DNA of 64,000 nucleotides from Rhodamnia argentea (GCF_020921035.1 NC_063157.1:20725015-20789014); one strand, 5' to 3'; positions 1-13,100 are shown, counted from the stretch's first letter. Notes: a model not told the origin generated them from the sequence alone. Made by a program: numbers and translations.

Positions 1-1259
1 AATCGCGTGGTGTGAGTGTGCGTGAGCCGACATCAATCACTAGAGCGATGGGTTTCGCACGAATTCCACTTGGCCGGATAAGATGTGAGCATTAACGCAA
101 CCCCCACAAATTTTTTACCATAAAAGAGACGAAATACTATCAGAAACCTAATACACATGTAAGTGAGAAAGAGTGAGAAAGAGAGAGCTATTATTGGGAG
201 AGACGTGGGGCAGGTTGAATGTGCAAGGGACAGGAGAATGAAAAGAAGACAAAGCAAACATGGGTTATGCAAGAGAGGAATACAGCTGGTGGATGGCCCC
301 CTCCAAAACAGGACAAGTCATGATACGTTCTCATCTTTGGCAAAGAAACAAAGAGAATTCCATCCCTTTGCTCTTTTCAGAAGCCCTATGGAGAGTCCCT
401 TTCGGGGCTACGATCATACAGTGACGGTTGGAGATCCTTCACAATGTGATTGTTGCAACTTTGGTATGATCCAGGAAGGCTCTCGCATTGAGTGGTCTAT
501 GGATGCCTGCACCTTTCTTGGTAGTTTCCCACTTTTTCCGGTGACAATTCACGTTCCTCACTGCCACTGAGGATATTGCTAACTTTTTGCAGTCTTTGAA
601 CTCAAACAAGCAGAGCCGGCTTGTGTAACAATCAAAAAGGGCCTACCTCTTGTACTCAGTTCATGGGATCATATGCAAATTGCGCATGCTAATGGTTCCA
701 TCTGCATGCCGAGCTGCTCTTCTTGAAGCTACACGAGGTTTCAAATCCAGGACTATCTTTTTTTTTTCAGGCTGCTCTTTGAGATCTTTGGCCAATGGCA
801 TGCATTAGATATCATAAGAAAAATTGTCTTGTCAACATATATCAGACCTAGACCTTCATCTCAATATGGTGAAGGTATTGGCGTACTCTTCAACTTACCT
901 AATCCAGCAGTCGCTTTGTTTCTTTAACTTACAGTTTCAACCATACTGCATTTGGTTTGACACAATAGTATAGGCCCTTCTACATAGAACCCGGCATCTC
1001 TCTATTATTCTTACTGATGTTGGGTTTACAAAACTTATGTGCGATCTGTAGTACCCCATAAATTCACATACTCTTCGTGATACTTCAAAGACACATGTTT
1101 CGTTAATTATTCAATTTGCACACCCTGAGAAAGCCTTGATAGAACTACAAAAACCGAAAGCATTACAGGAGTCAGAAGCTACAAGCATTTGAAATCTTGC
1201 TATGGACCAAAGACTGAAGACCAAAACACATCTCACTACTTAGCTCGATCATCACTCAT
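1..1259. other. Gene-poor left edge
   Basis: No recognisable gene. A 135-codon plus-strand open frame at 163-570 has no family resemblance, no conserved motif and no supporting splice context. The part nearest 1259 is probably the 3'UTR of the minus-strand ERD15-like gene. Confidence 0.5.
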
Positions 1260-2109
1260 TCAGCGAGGCTGATGAATGCGTCGAGGAGCACACTTGACAC
1301 TCACCTTCTGGACTGATTTCTTGCAGAACTTTTGAGATCCCATTACTGGTGATTTGGGCGCTCTATGCTTGGGTGACTTCGGCATGCTCGGGTCCTGCAA
1401 CAGAGCTTTAGCCAAGTTCTTCAACAGAGCTTCAAGCTCCATTTGCGCACCTGTTACCCGAAGAAAGGAAGATCGACAAACCAGCTTCAGAATTCAGATA
1501 CCCTCTACAGCAACAACAGTTTCCATAACTATTCAAAAACGCTTCACTAAAACATACAATCAAGGAAAAATCTCATCTTTCATCAAACATTGAAAAGCAA
1601 CAGAGATACAACTACTGATTTATACAAGGAGCAGCACACAAGCAAGACCCTATATTTTTTTGTCTACTCCCCCTTCGAATTCATATCGTGCACAAAACAA
1701 CACAAAATCACAACTTTGATTCCACGATTTCGCATCACCAAAATTAATCAGTACACCACAGAGAATCGTTACCATTGAGCAGTTTCCCCTCTTCTTCACC
1801 AACGCCCATTGGATCTGATCCTCCATTTTCCCTCTTGTCAACACCATCCAGCTCATCCACCAACATGAACTCATCATCCATAATCTCCCGCATCATATCA
1901 TCCTCGTCATGACCAAAAGCGTCGTCACAATCATTCGTTCCGAAATCGTCGTCCCCACGTTGGCTCAGCCAGTAATTGCGATACCAAGGCGACGCCTTCA
2001 CGAGCTCCCACCACGCAGGCGAGAAATCCTCCACCTGCCGATAAGACATCGGAATGAACGGCTCCGCTTTCGGATTCAATTTCGATCTCGTCCCCGACAC
2101 CAACGCCAT
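1260..2109 (-). CDS. ERD15: ERD15-like protein with PAM2 motif
   Basis: Two coding exons, 2109-1773 and 1450-1260, joined by a 322-bp GT-AG intron, give 175 residues with an exact phase match (AAT G / GT GCG). Residues 9-20 form a PAM2 motif of the SxLNPxAxxFxP type, which in this family binds the MLLE domain of poly(A)-binding protein. The QVEDFSPAWWELV block and YWLSQ that follow (about residues 24-50) are characteristic of ERD15/CID1 proteins. An acidic middle region is followed by the conserved tail, an SPK-rich stretch ending in VKCAPRRIHQPR. The family consists of small, stress-induced acidic proteins linked to drought, ABA and defence responses. Seen: motifs, splice sites, start and stop. 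Inferred: function. A 5'UTR intron is likely (2210-2119), with donor GTAAGA and acceptor TAG just before the ATG. Confidence 0.92.
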
Positions 2110-2118
2110 TTCCTCGCT

Positions 2119-2210
2119 CTACGCCGTATTAAATGAAAAAAACAAACTAACAAACAAACAAACAAACCAACCAACCAACCAAAAAACGATCAGAAACTGC
2201 GAAATCTTAC
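2119..2210 (-). other. Probable 5'UTR intron of the ERD15-like gene
   Basis: On the minus strand a good donor (CTGC/GTAAGA) lies at 2210 and an acceptor (GTAG/AGCG) ends at 2119, nine bases before the ATG. The 92-bp interval is T-rich and contains TTGG/TTTG tetranucleotide runs, as a small plant intron would. This is inferred from the splice signals only. Confidence 0.45.
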
Positions 2211-2358
2211 GCAGCTGTGGAGATCAGTGACGACCCAAGAAGAGAAGACCAGTGCTTTTGGCTCACCTCGATTCGTTTGGACCGTTGAACGCTGATCAGG
2301 ATTACCGATGGGAGCCAAGTAAAATAGTGACGACTGATCAAGAGAGAGAATGGATAAG

Positions 2359-2361
<3 letters not shown>

Positions 2362-2392
<31 letters not shown>
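2362..2392. repeat. (GA)n microsatellite upstream of the ERD15-like gene
   Basis: An uninterrupted GA run of about 31 bases. On the gene strand it reads as a CT tract about 250 bp upstream of the start codon, a common position for pyrimidine-rich tracts in plant 5' regions. Confidence 0.9.
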
Positions 2393-2395
<3 letters not shown>

Positions 2396-2799
2396 AAGCC
2401 GAGACTGCTTGGTTCGGGGGTGCTGAACCGGGGGTATGGAGTGATATGTCGCGGCTTGACGATTCTAAAATCGACGGTTGAGCGTGGTAGGTATGGATCG
2501 GACGGCTGCTTTTCTGATGAGAGGGGGGATATTTTGGTCAATTAGGTCAACGACATTAATTTAGAAGATTGTGCTGATCATGTTCATGAATCATCATGAC
2601 TAAGGTCGGTCGAGTGTCATTACTCATATTGATGGTGACTTAAATAATTCAAAAATTCTTAAGATCACTAAGCAATTTCCGAATTTCATTACATTGCATC
2701 ACATTCATGACAAATACCCTGAAAATTCGTGAATAGATATCTTTGATTTTACATATATATTTGATGTCAAAAGGACATTTAGAATGTGAATATTTGTGT

Positions 2800-3060
2800 G
2801 TGGTGCTTATTTTAGTGCTAATGATTTTTTTGGATCACTTAAGTGTCAAATCGGAAAAAAAACGATCACTCAATTGTCAATTTCCACAAAAAAAAATTCA
2901 TTTAAGTGTTAATTCCGGCCAAACAGTACACGTGGCATTTTTTAAATTAATTTCTTAATATTATGTGGAATTTTTTTTTAAAAAGTCAATCCACGTGGTA
3001 ATTTTTTTGAAAAAATTCAGTCCACGTGACGCCACGCAAACTTTTAAAGTAAAAATTAAG
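2800..3060. mobile_element. Degenerate miniature-element remnant
   Basis: Repeated phrases of the type 'cacttaagtgtcaa' and 'attcatttaagtgtt' are followed by ACACGTGGC and two more CCACGTG motifs. The wording resembles the MULE-type miniature elements at 9733 and 25430, but no paired ends or target duplication could be found, so this is a decayed fragment. Confidence 0.35.
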
Positions 3061-3129
3061 TTAACTTTTTAAAAAATTAAAATTAAGCAGAAAAATAACT
3101 TAAAAAAAATAGCATTTGTAGTTGCAAAT

Positions 3130-3680
3130 CATCAGATTACCGACCTTCCGTTAGGGGAAAAATCGAGTTAATGGGAGATCGGATAAAAAAAAGTTATGTT
3201 TGATCAAAGTTTAGCCAAATTCGACAAAACCCATGCATTGGAAGACAAATGCATTTCTCTTTAAATGTTTGATGTATCGAAAACATCTCTATTCATGTAA
3301 TCTCGACATCGGGCATTAGAAAATAAAGGCATGTCGAGAATATGCAGACCATCGAGGTTGCGCATTCAACACCATCTTTGCGAGTCAACTTGAGAAGTTA
3401 AGTGCCAATCAACAGGATGCGATAATGAGTATGGGGTTTGGTAACCTGCTATTCACGCCAAACCGCAATCTTAATAAGATCATGTTAACTGAGTTGATAG
3501 AGAAATGGAGCTACAAGAGGCATGCCTTTGTACTTGCTCACAGTGAAATTTCCATGACTCTCCAAATGTTATTTCGATTATGGGGATTCACGTGGAACGT
3601 AGCCGATGCTGATTTTGCAAGGATCTTTTTGCTATTTGCATTTGTGAGTTTTCTTAAACCAATTGTCCTTGGAAGATGAC
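3130..3680 (+). pseudogene. Decayed plant mobile domain (PMD) fragment
   Basis: The frame at 3425-3679 contains FGNLLFTPNRNLNKIML, then TELIEKWSYKRHAFVLA and SEISMTL, which fit the N-terminal half of the PMD/aminotransferase-like domain found in MAIN proteins and in many plant transposons. It then jumps to ADADFARIFLLFAFVSFL, a later part of the domain. The interval has therefore been compacted and is truncated. Just upstream, 3134-3290 matches the noncoding head of the 1.5-kb tandem units at 18.3-24.1 kb (GATCGGAT, then TTTGATCAAAGTTTAGCC). Seen: resemblance and truncation. Inferred: it is a relic of the same element family that built the arrays downstream. Confidence 0.6.
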
Positions 3681-3689
3681 ACGTTGAAC

Positions 3690-4056
3690 ATATGTGTTGG
3701 TGTGGATCCTCGTCTTCTTGCGATGGGCTGGGCGTTAGATTTCAAATGCTCTTCCCAAGCAAAAATAGAAATGAAAATCGCCTGAACTTACAGCTCTTTG
3801 GATCACTATCATCAACAACACCAAAGGGGAGAAAAAGATTAACAGAAAAAATCAGATCGACAATGAAGAGAAGAAGATTACAGAACAAAGCATCAGAATA
3901 AAAGAACCCCGAAACCATAGCCATGTCCTAAAAAGAGAATAGCCAAATGCATTAGATTGCTCACCATAAATATGGAATGATTGACTACCAACAAAATGCA
4001 CAAGATTTCAATACCGTGTTTCTTTCCTCTTCAGATATTTAAACATACGGTACTTT
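3690..4056. other. Intergenic stretch, nothing recognised
   Basis: Short open frames only, with no motif or repeat that I can assign. It runs up to the target duplication of the element at 4066. Confidence 0.5.
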
Positions 4057-4065
4057 AAATTTTGG

Positions 4066-4529
4066 GTTATTACCACAAAAAAGAATCCGTAAACTAGTAC
4101 AGTTGTGACAAATTTATCCCAAACTATTTTTTTTACCACCAAAAATCCTAAATTGGTATATTTGTGATAAATTTACCCTAAATTAATTCTTTTGACCATG
4201 AAATACCCCAAAATGGTACACTTGTAATAAATTTACCCTACATTAAATTGAGTTAATATCACGAAAAATCCTAAATTAATAAACTTGTGACAAACAGAGA
4301 GGAAAAACCCCAAAATAGTATGCCTGTCAACCGCCACATGTTATCAAACTCAGCAATTTGACAATTAAATTTATCGAAAACTAATGGAGGGTAAATTTGT
4401 CACAAGTGTACTAGTTGGGGTAAATTTGTCACAAGTATACAAGTTTGGGATTTTTTGTGGTTAAAAAAATAGTTTTGGGGCAAATTTGTCACAGATATAC
4501 CAATTTGGGGTTTTCTGTGCTATTGACCC
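4066..4529. mobile_element. MULE-like miniature inverted-repeat element
   Basis: A 464-bp element whose two halves are long inverted repeats built from ATTTGTCACAAGT-type phrases. The ends are GGGTTATTACCAC on the left and GTGCTATTGACCC on the right, complementary at about 11 of 13 positions. It is flanked on both sides by the same 9 bp, TTAAATTTT, at 4057-4065 and 4530-4538. A 9-bp duplication fits Mutator-like transposition. It has no coding capacity. Confidence 0.8.
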
Positions 4530-4769
4530 TTAAATTTTTTATACAATCTCGGATAAGATTTGACCTCCAATTAATTTCCATAAGAAGTCCTTAACAAACA
4601 GACAAGATTCTTATGCAAAAGTCGGTATGGAAACTATTACTTCGCATAAATGAGGGACAAATTCACAAGTCCAATTTGTCCATAAGTGGGAAAGAGGATG
4701 CATATGAAGACATATATTGATCTACATTAATATGCCAACATTTATCGGGTGTAAGGCACTTTCTGTGTC

Positions 4770-5212
4770 TTTAGCTAGGAAACACCGACATTCTCTAGGG
4801 GCTTCCGTATCGTGTCCGATCCTCTCCGACACTTCGACACGTCATGTGGTCGGCACTCTAGACACGCGAGTCCAGCATCCCGACACGCCAGTTTGACACA
4901 TACGAGGTCAATTTGAAGCATTCTCAATAAATTAGGAGTCAAAATGTAAATTTATCTAAAATATATATACTTAAGTCTTATATTCAGCCATCCCAAAATT
5001 AATCTACATGCCCAGCAAAAAAAATAATAATAATAATAGTAAATCCATAACAGAAGAAGAAGAAACTCACTACTAATAATTTATCGTGTATATTTAGAAA
5101 TTTACATTTAATATACAATGTGTGTTTGAATTTTCTATTTTTTTTAAAAATGACATGTCGGCATGTCGTGTCGTGTTAGGTGTCACGTGTCGCTTTCGGT
5201 GCTATTTAGGTC
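4770..5212. mobile_element. Probable inverted-repeat element with CGACACG-rich ends
   Basis: The left part (4770-4910) is rich in CGACACG/GACACG words and begins near GAAACACCGACA. The right part (5150-5212) carries the complementary CGTGTCG words and ends near TCGGTGCTATTTA. The centre is AT-rich. The pattern resembles common plant miniature elements, but I could not fix exact ends or a target duplication. Confidence 0.4.
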
Positions 5213-5214
5213 TT

Positions 5215-6450
5215 CAGCCTTTGAAGATTTCCCTTGTTTTGTCTCAAGTAAGGCCTTCCTAGATATGATTTCAATGAACTAGGTGGAATTGGAAAGGTCG
5301 ATAAAGATGAATCCCTCATTCCCACGAATAACTCAAGCAATTTCATTACAAGCTCATATCAAGGAATAAATACTTAACGACAAATTCCCGTTTAATTTAG
5401 CTAAAATATCTGCATTACCTGACTTTCTTGAACAATCTAACCATCATCTTTTTATTGAATTTGGTTAATCATAACTAATCCATCCATTGGCTACTCTTAT
5501 CGCAAGAAAAGATAGAAACAGAGCCTCATATCTCTCACATCTTAGAGTGGAACTATCACAAGGCCGGATGCTTTTGTCCATCACTATGTTTCCATGATTG
5601 AAGTGATTGAATACAAAGCACGACACTTTTGCAACTCTAGAACCCATATCTTGTGCAACCATAACGAATTTCAGCCAAATTATAACCCTCGAATCATAGA
5701 AATGCTACCATGCCATCCTGCCTATAGAAAAGGAGCAAAAGCCATAGCTTCTATGCAGACATACATATAGAGAGAGGGAGAGAGTATCGGGTATGGAGAG
5801 ACATGTCCAAATTTAAGCAAGAGCTTTAAAGTACTTTGAATAGGACCAACGCCAACTCCCTCAAAATTTGGATAAGTTACTACTATTCGGTGGCAACGGC
5901 AACACAATAAAAAGGAGGAGGAACCTGTTTCCCATGATAGTTGGGAAAGATGCAGCACAAACCCCTTTGCTCTCATCTCCTCCAAATGTTACTACCTAAA
6001 ATAGTCCATAAGAAATTACCACAAAAAAATAGAGTTTCTTTACAGCAAAATAGTCCATCAGAAATTACCACCAGCAAATAGAGTTTCTTTATAGCTACCT
6101 TCTTGATTAAAGATCGGAAGGACTTATGGGTGTCCGACAATGTAGAGGGTGCATGGGTCTTCAAGAATCTGGAGACATACCGATGATCAAAAATCGGTAC
6201 GGATCATGGGGCTTTGGTACCAAGGCACTCGAATTTCACATGATTTCACTCTATCAGCAAAAGGCCGAGACATAAGCAACTCGAGAGTTGAAGAAAGCTC
6301 TAGAGAGATGTTAACAAACATCAAGATTTTCAGGTCCTCGCCCAAATTTGGCTGTTTCGGACATTAAATCAAACTTAAACAATCCACAATATTATCAAAT
6401 CACAAGAAGGATATTTGCAACATGACAGTTACACAATTAACACAACCAAG
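5215..6450. other. Intergenic stretch before the satellite array
   Basis: No gene recognised. Short open frames in several phases show no family resemblance. The stretch ends where the 0.55-kb tandem array begins, near 6454. Confidence 0.5.
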
Positions 6451-6493
6451 TTATCATTCTATTGCATCATTCGCTAGAGTTTTAGACAATTCA

Positions 6494-6524
<31 letters not shown>

Positions 6525-8089
6525 TTTTAGGTACATGCAATTATCCAAATGGATAAAGAGAAGAATTGAGGAAGGAAATGCACCTTGATCCAGTTTTTTT
6601 GATAAGGCATTTATAACATTTCCCGGGTATGATAACCTTTGATTGATTGTTTGATTGACATTGAAAAAAAAAAATTAGTTGCTCAAGAGAAAGACAAGGA
6701 AAAATGGACAAACGCAATAGTAAAAACAACCACTTACTTTAATTTCTTCAAGTCTATCTCCCATTGCCCCGCTTATTAAGGTCCGCTTACTCCCAGCAAG
6801 AACAATAAGGTTTAGTGCATCTTTTAGTTCTTGTCTAGTGTTCTAAAAACAAGTGCATGAGTCAAAAAATTGGTGGAACAACCGAAGAATAAAAAAAATG
6901 ATAGTGTAAAACAATAGATGAACAGAACAACATAGTAATAGAACTGTTTCTATCTCATTCACCCCAAGTATTGGCAATGTTAAAAGAGCGACTTCGTAGA
7001 AATAGAAATGTTTGATGCACTAATCATTTTGTTCCATCATTCGCTAGAGTTTTAGACAATTCATATAAATATATTTGAGGTACAAACAATTATCCAAATG
7101 GATAAAGAGAAGAATTGGGGAAGGAAATGCATCTTGATCCAATTTTTTCAAAAGGCATTTATAACATTTCCCAGGTATGATAAACTTTGATTGATTGTTT
7201 GATTGACAATGAAAAAAAAACAAAATTAGTTGCTCAGGAGAAAGATATGGAAAAATAGACAAACGCAATAGTAAAAGCAACCACTTACTTTAGTTTCTTC
7301 AAGCCTATCTCCCATTGTCCCGCTTATTGAGGCTTGCTTACTCCCAGCAAGAACAGCCGAAGAATCGGACAAATAATAGTGTAGCACAATATATGAACAT
7401 AATAACATAGTAATAAAATTGTTTCTACCTCATTCACCCCAAGTATTCGCAATGTTAAAATAAAGCGTCTTCGTAGAAATACAAATGTTTGATGCACTAA
7501 TCATTTTGTGGCATCATTCGCTAGAGTTTTAGACAATTCATATATACATATTTTAGGTACAGGTAATTATTCAAATGGATAAAGAGAAGAATTGGGGAAG
7601 GAAATGCACCATGATCCAATTTTTTTTATAAGGCATTTATAACATTTCCCAAGTATGATAAACTTCGATTGATTAATTGATTGATGTTGAAAAAAAAAAC
7701 AAAATTAGTTGCTTATGAGAAAGATATGGAAAAATAGTCAAACGCAATAGTAAAAGCAACCACTTACTTTAATTTCTTCAAACCTATCTCCCATTGCCCG
7801 CTTATTGAGACCCGCTTACTTCTAGCAAGAACAATAAGGTTTAGTGCACCTTTTAGTTCTTGTCTAGTGTTCTAAAAAAAGTGCATGAGTCAAAAAATTA
7901 GTGGAACAACCGAAGAATCAGACAAATAATAGTGTAGCACAATAGATGAACAGAACAACATAGTAATAGAATTGTTTCTACCTCATTCACCCTAAGTATT
8001 CGCAATGTTAAAACAGAGCGACTTCGTAGAAATAGAAATGTTTGATACACTAATCATTCTGTTGCATCATTCACTAGAGTTTTAGACAA

Positions 8090-8131
<42 letters not shown>

Positions 8132-9722
8132 AGGTATAGGCAATTATCAAAACGGATAAAGAGAAGAATTGGGGAAGGAAATGCACCTTGATCCAGTTTT
8201 TTTGATAAGGCATTTATAACATTTCTTAGGTATGATAAACTTTGATTGATTAATTGATTGACATTGAAAAAAAAAATAATTAGTTTCTCAAGAGAAAGAC
8301 ATGGAAAAATGGACAAACGCAATAGTAAAAGCAACCACTTACTTTAATTTCTTCAAGCCTATCTCTCATTGCCCCGGATTATTGAGGCCCGCTTACTCCC
8401 AGTAAGAACAATAAGGTTTAGTGCACCTTTTAGTTCTTGTATAGTGTTCTAAAAATAAGTGCATGAGTAAAAAATTGATGGAACAGCCGAAGAATCGGAC
8501 AAATAATAGTGCGGCAATATAGATGAACATAATAACATAGTAATAGAATTGTTTCTATCTCATTCACCCCAAGTATTCGCAATGTTAAAACAGAGCGTCT
8601 TCGAAGAAATACAAATGTTTGATGCACTAATCATTTTGTGGCATCATTCGCTAGAGTTTTAGACAATTTATATATACATATTTTAGGTACAGGCAATTAT
8701 CCAAATGGATAAAGAGAAGAATTGGGGAAGGAAATGCACCTTGATCCATTTTTTTATAAGGCTTTTAGAACATTTCTCATGTATGATAAACTTTGATTGA
8801 TTGTTTAATTGACATTGAAAAAAATAATAATTAGTTGCTTAGGAGAAAGATATGGAAAAATGGACAAACGCAAAAGTAAAAGCAACCACTTACTCTAGTT
8901 TTTTCAAGCTTTCTCTCATTGCCCTGTTTATTGCGGCCCGCTTACTCCCAGCAAAAACAATAAGGTTTAGTGCACCTTTTAGTTCTTGTCTAGTGTTCTA
9001 AAAACAAGTGTATGAGTCAAAAAATTGATGGAACAGCCGAAAAATCAGACAAATAATAGTATAGCAATACAGATGAACAGAACAACATAGTAATAGAATT
9101 GTTTCTACCTCATTCACCCCAAGTATTTGCAATGTTAAAACAGAGCAACTTCGTAGAAATAGAAATGTTTGATGTACTAATTATTCTGTTGCATCATTCG
9201 CTAGAGTTTTAGATAATTCATATATATATATTTTTGAGGTACATGACAATTATCCAAATGTATAAAGAGAAGAATTGGGGAAGGAAATGCACCGTGATCC
9301 AATTTTTTTGTTAAGGCATTTATAAATTTTTCGAGGTATGATAAACACTGATTGATTGTTTGATTGACATTGAAAAAAAAAATTAGTTGTCCAGGCGAAA
9401 GATATGGAAAAATAGACAAATGCAATAGTAAAAGCAACAACTTACTTTAGTTTCTTCAAGCCTATCTCCCATTGCCCGCTTATTGAGGCCCGCTTACTCC
9501 CAGCAAGAACAATAAGGTTTAATGCACCTTTTAGTTCTTGTCTAGTGTTCTAAAAACAATTGCACGAGTTAAAAAATTGGTGGAACAACCGAAGAATCAA
9601 ACAAATAATTATATAACACAATAGATGAACATAATAACATAATAATAGAATTGTTTCTCCCTCATTCACCCCAAGTATTCGCAATGTTAAAACAGAGCGA
9701 TATCATAGAAATAGAAATGTTT

Positions 9723-9732
9723 GTTGCACTAA
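9723..9732. repeat. Target-site duplication, left copy
   Basis: GTTGCACTAA directly precedes the element at 9733 and is repeated exactly at 10129-10138 after its right end. The sequence belongs to the host 0.55-kb unit. Confidence 0.9.
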
Positions 9733-10128
9733 GGGAAAAGTATACTAGAAGTGCCATAACTTTTGTACGGCGTTCACTTAAGTGCCATATCTTTCAAAAC
9801 GTTCACTTAAATTCCATAATTTTCAAAAATCGTTCACTTGAGCTCTACATCGGAGCAAAATCATTCACTTGAGTGCTACAGTAACTTTTCCGACGTGCCA
9901 TGTCATCTTTCCAACGTCTATAGTAACTTTTCCGACATACTACGGTAACTTTTCCGGCGTCCACAGTAATTTTTCCGATTGCCACGTCAGCTTTTCCGGT
10001 TGCTACGTCAACATGGCACTCAAGTGAACGATTTTTAAAAGTTATGGCACTTAAGTAAACGTTTTGAAAGTTATGGCACTCAAGTGAACGCCGTATAAAA
10101 GTTATGGCACTTCTAGTGTACTTTTCCC
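9733..10128. mobile_element. MULE-type miniature element inserted in the satellite array
   Basis: A 396-bp element with long terminal inverted repeats: GGGAAAAGTATACTAGAAG on the left and the near-complement CTTCTAGTGTACTTTTCCC on the right. The similarity continues inward for roughly 80-100 bp through GTGCCATAACTTTT and GGCGTTCACTTAAGTGCC-type sequence. The centre contains short repeats of the form 'taacttttccgacg'. A 10-bp target duplication (GTTGCACTAA) flanks it at 9723-9732 and 10129-10138, within the 9-11 bp range of Mutator-like elements. It has no coding capacity. The exact flanks show that it inserted into an already formed array unit. Confidence 0.92.
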
Positions 10129-10138
10129 GTTGCACTAA
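10129..10138. repeat. Target-site duplication, right copy
   Basis: An exact repeat of the 10 bp at 9723-9732, on the right side of the miniature element. Confidence 0.9.
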
Positions 10139-13100
10139 TCATTCTGTTGCATCATTCACTAGAGTTTTAGACAATTCATATATATTTTTTTGAGGTACAT
10201 ACAATTATCCAAATGGATAAAGAGAAGAATTGGGGAAGGAAATGCACCTTGATCCAGTTTTTTTTATAAGGCATTTATAACATTTCCCAGGTACGATAAA
10301 CTTTGATTGATTGTTTGATTGACATTGAAAAAAAAACAAAATTAGTAGCTCGGGAGAAAGATATGGAAAAATAGACAAACGCAATAATAAAAGCAACCAC
10401 TTACTTTAGTTTCCTCAATCCTATATACCATTGCCTCACTTATTGAGGCCCGCTTACTCCTAGCAAGAACAATAAGGTTTAGTGCACCTTTTAGTTCTTG
10501 TCTAGTGTTCTAAAAAAAGTGCATGAGTCAAAAAATTGGTGGAACAGCCAAAGAATCAGACAAATAATAGTGTAGCACAATAGATTAATAGAACAACATA
10601 GAAATAGAATTGTTTCTACCTCATTCACCCTAAGTATTCGCAATATTAAAAAAGAGCATCTTCGTAGAAATAGAAATGTTTGATGCACTAATCATTCTAT
10701 TGCATCATTTGCAAGAGTTTTAGACAATTCATATACATATTTTTTAGGTACAGGCAATTATCCAAAATTAGTTGCTCAGGGGAAATATATGGAAAAATAA
10801 ACAAACGCAACGGTAAAAGAAACCCACTTACTTTAGTTTCTTCAAAAATATCTCTCATTGCCCTGCTTATTTTGGCGCACTTACTACCAGAAAAAACAAT
10901 AAGGTTTAGTGCACCTTTTAGTTCTTGTCTACTGTTCTAAAAACAAGTGCATGATTCAAAAATTTGGTAGAATAGCCGAAGAATCGGACAAATAATAGTG
11001 TAGCACAATAGATGAACAGAATAACATAGTAATAGAATTATTTCTACGTTAGTCACCCTGAGTATTCGCAATGTTAAAATAGAGTGACTTCGTAGAAATA
11101 GAAATGTTTGGCGCACTAATCATTCTGTCACATCATTCGCTAGAATTTTAGACAATTCGTATATATATTTTTTAGGTATAGCCAAATGGATAAAGAGAAG
11201 AATTGGGGAAGGAAATGCACCTTGATCCAGTTTTTTTGATGAGGCATTTATAACATTTCCCAGGTATGATAAACTTTGATTGATTGTTTGATTGGCATTG
11301 AAAAAAAAAAAACAAAATTAGTTGCTAAGGAGAAAGATATGGAAAAATAGGCAAACGCAATAGTAAAAGCAACCATCTACTTTAGTTTCTTCAAGCCTAT
11401 CTCCCATTGCCCCCGTTTAATGAGGCCCGCTTACTCACACCAAAAACAATAAGGTTTAGTGCACCTTTTAGCTCTTTTCTAGTGTTCTAAAAAAAAGTGC
11501 ATGAGTAAAAAAATTGGTGGAACAGCCGAAGAATCAGACAAATAATAGTGTAGCACAATAGATGAACAAAACAACATAGTAATAGAATTGTTTCTACCAC
11601 ATTCACCCCAAGTATTCGCATTGTTAAAACAGACTGACTTCATAGAAATAGAAATGTTTTTTGCACAAAACATTCTATTGCATCATTCGCTAGAGTTTTA
11701 GACAATTTATATATATATTTTTGAGGTACAAGCAATTATCCAAATGGATAAAGAGAAGAATTGGGGAAGGAAATGCACCTTGATCCAATTTTTTTGATAA
11801 GGCATTTATAACATTTCCCGGGTATGATAAACTTTGATTGATTGTTTGAGTGACTTTGAAAAAAAAAAGAAAAATTAGTTGCTTAGGAGAAAGATATGGA
11901 AAAATAGACAAACGCGATAGTAAAAGTAACCACCTACTTTAGTTTCTTCAAGCCTATCGCCCATTGCCCCGCTTATTGGGGCCCGCTTACTCCCAGCAAG
12001 AACAATAAGGTTTAGTGCACCTTTTCGTTCTTGTCTAGTGTTCTAAAACAAGTGCATGAGTCAAAAAATTGGTGGAACGGCCGAAGAATCAGACAAATAA
12101 TAGTGTAGCATAATAGACTAATAGAACAAAATAGTGATAGAATTGTTTCTACCTCATTCACCCCAAGTATTCACAATGTTAAAACAAAGCGACTTAGTAG
12201 AAATAGAAATGTTTGTTGCACTAATTATTCTATTGCATCATTCGCTGGAGTTTTAGACAATTCATATATATATATATATTTTAGGTACGCGCAATTATCC
12301 AAATGGATAAAGAGAAGAATTGGGGATGGAAGTGCACCTCGATCCAGTTTTTATGATAAGACATTTATAACATTTCCCAGGTATAATAAACTTTGATTGA
12401 TTGTTCCGATTGACAGAAAAAAAAAACAAAATTAGTTGCTAAGGCAAAAGATATGGAAAAATAGACAAACGAAATAGTAAAAGCAACCACTTCCTTTAGT
12501 TTCTTCAAGCCTATCTTCCATTGCCCCTCTTATTGAAGCCCGCTTACTCCCAACAAGAACAACAAGGTTTGGTGCACCTCTTAGTTCTTATCTAGTGTTC
12601 TAAAAACAAGTGCATGAGTCAAAAATTAGTGGAACAGCCGAAGAATTAGACAAGTATCCGCAATGTTAAAACAGAGCGACTTCGTAGAAATAGAAATGTT
12701 TGATGCACTAATCATTCTATTACAACGTTTGCTAGAGTTTTAGACAATTCATATATATATTTTTGAGGTGCAAGCAATTATCCAAATGGATAAAGAGAAG
12801 AATTGGGGAAGGAAATGCACATTTATCCAGTTTTTTTGATAAAGCATTTATAACATTTCCCAAGTATGATAAATTTTGATTGATTGTTTGATTGGCATTG
12901 AAAAGAAAAACAAAATTAATTGCTCAGAAGAAAGATACGGAAAAATAGACAAACGCAATAGTAAAAGCAACAACTTACTTTAGTTTCTTCAAGCCTTTCT
13001 CCCATTACCCCGTTTATTGAGGCCCGCTTACTCCCAGTAAGAACAATATGGTTTAGTGTGCCTTTTAGTTCTTGTCTAGTGTTTTAAAAACAAGTGCGTC

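Noticed and set aside
163..570. 135-codon plus-strand open frame
   Set aside because: No recognisable domain, unusual composition, no splice or promoter context; probably chance.
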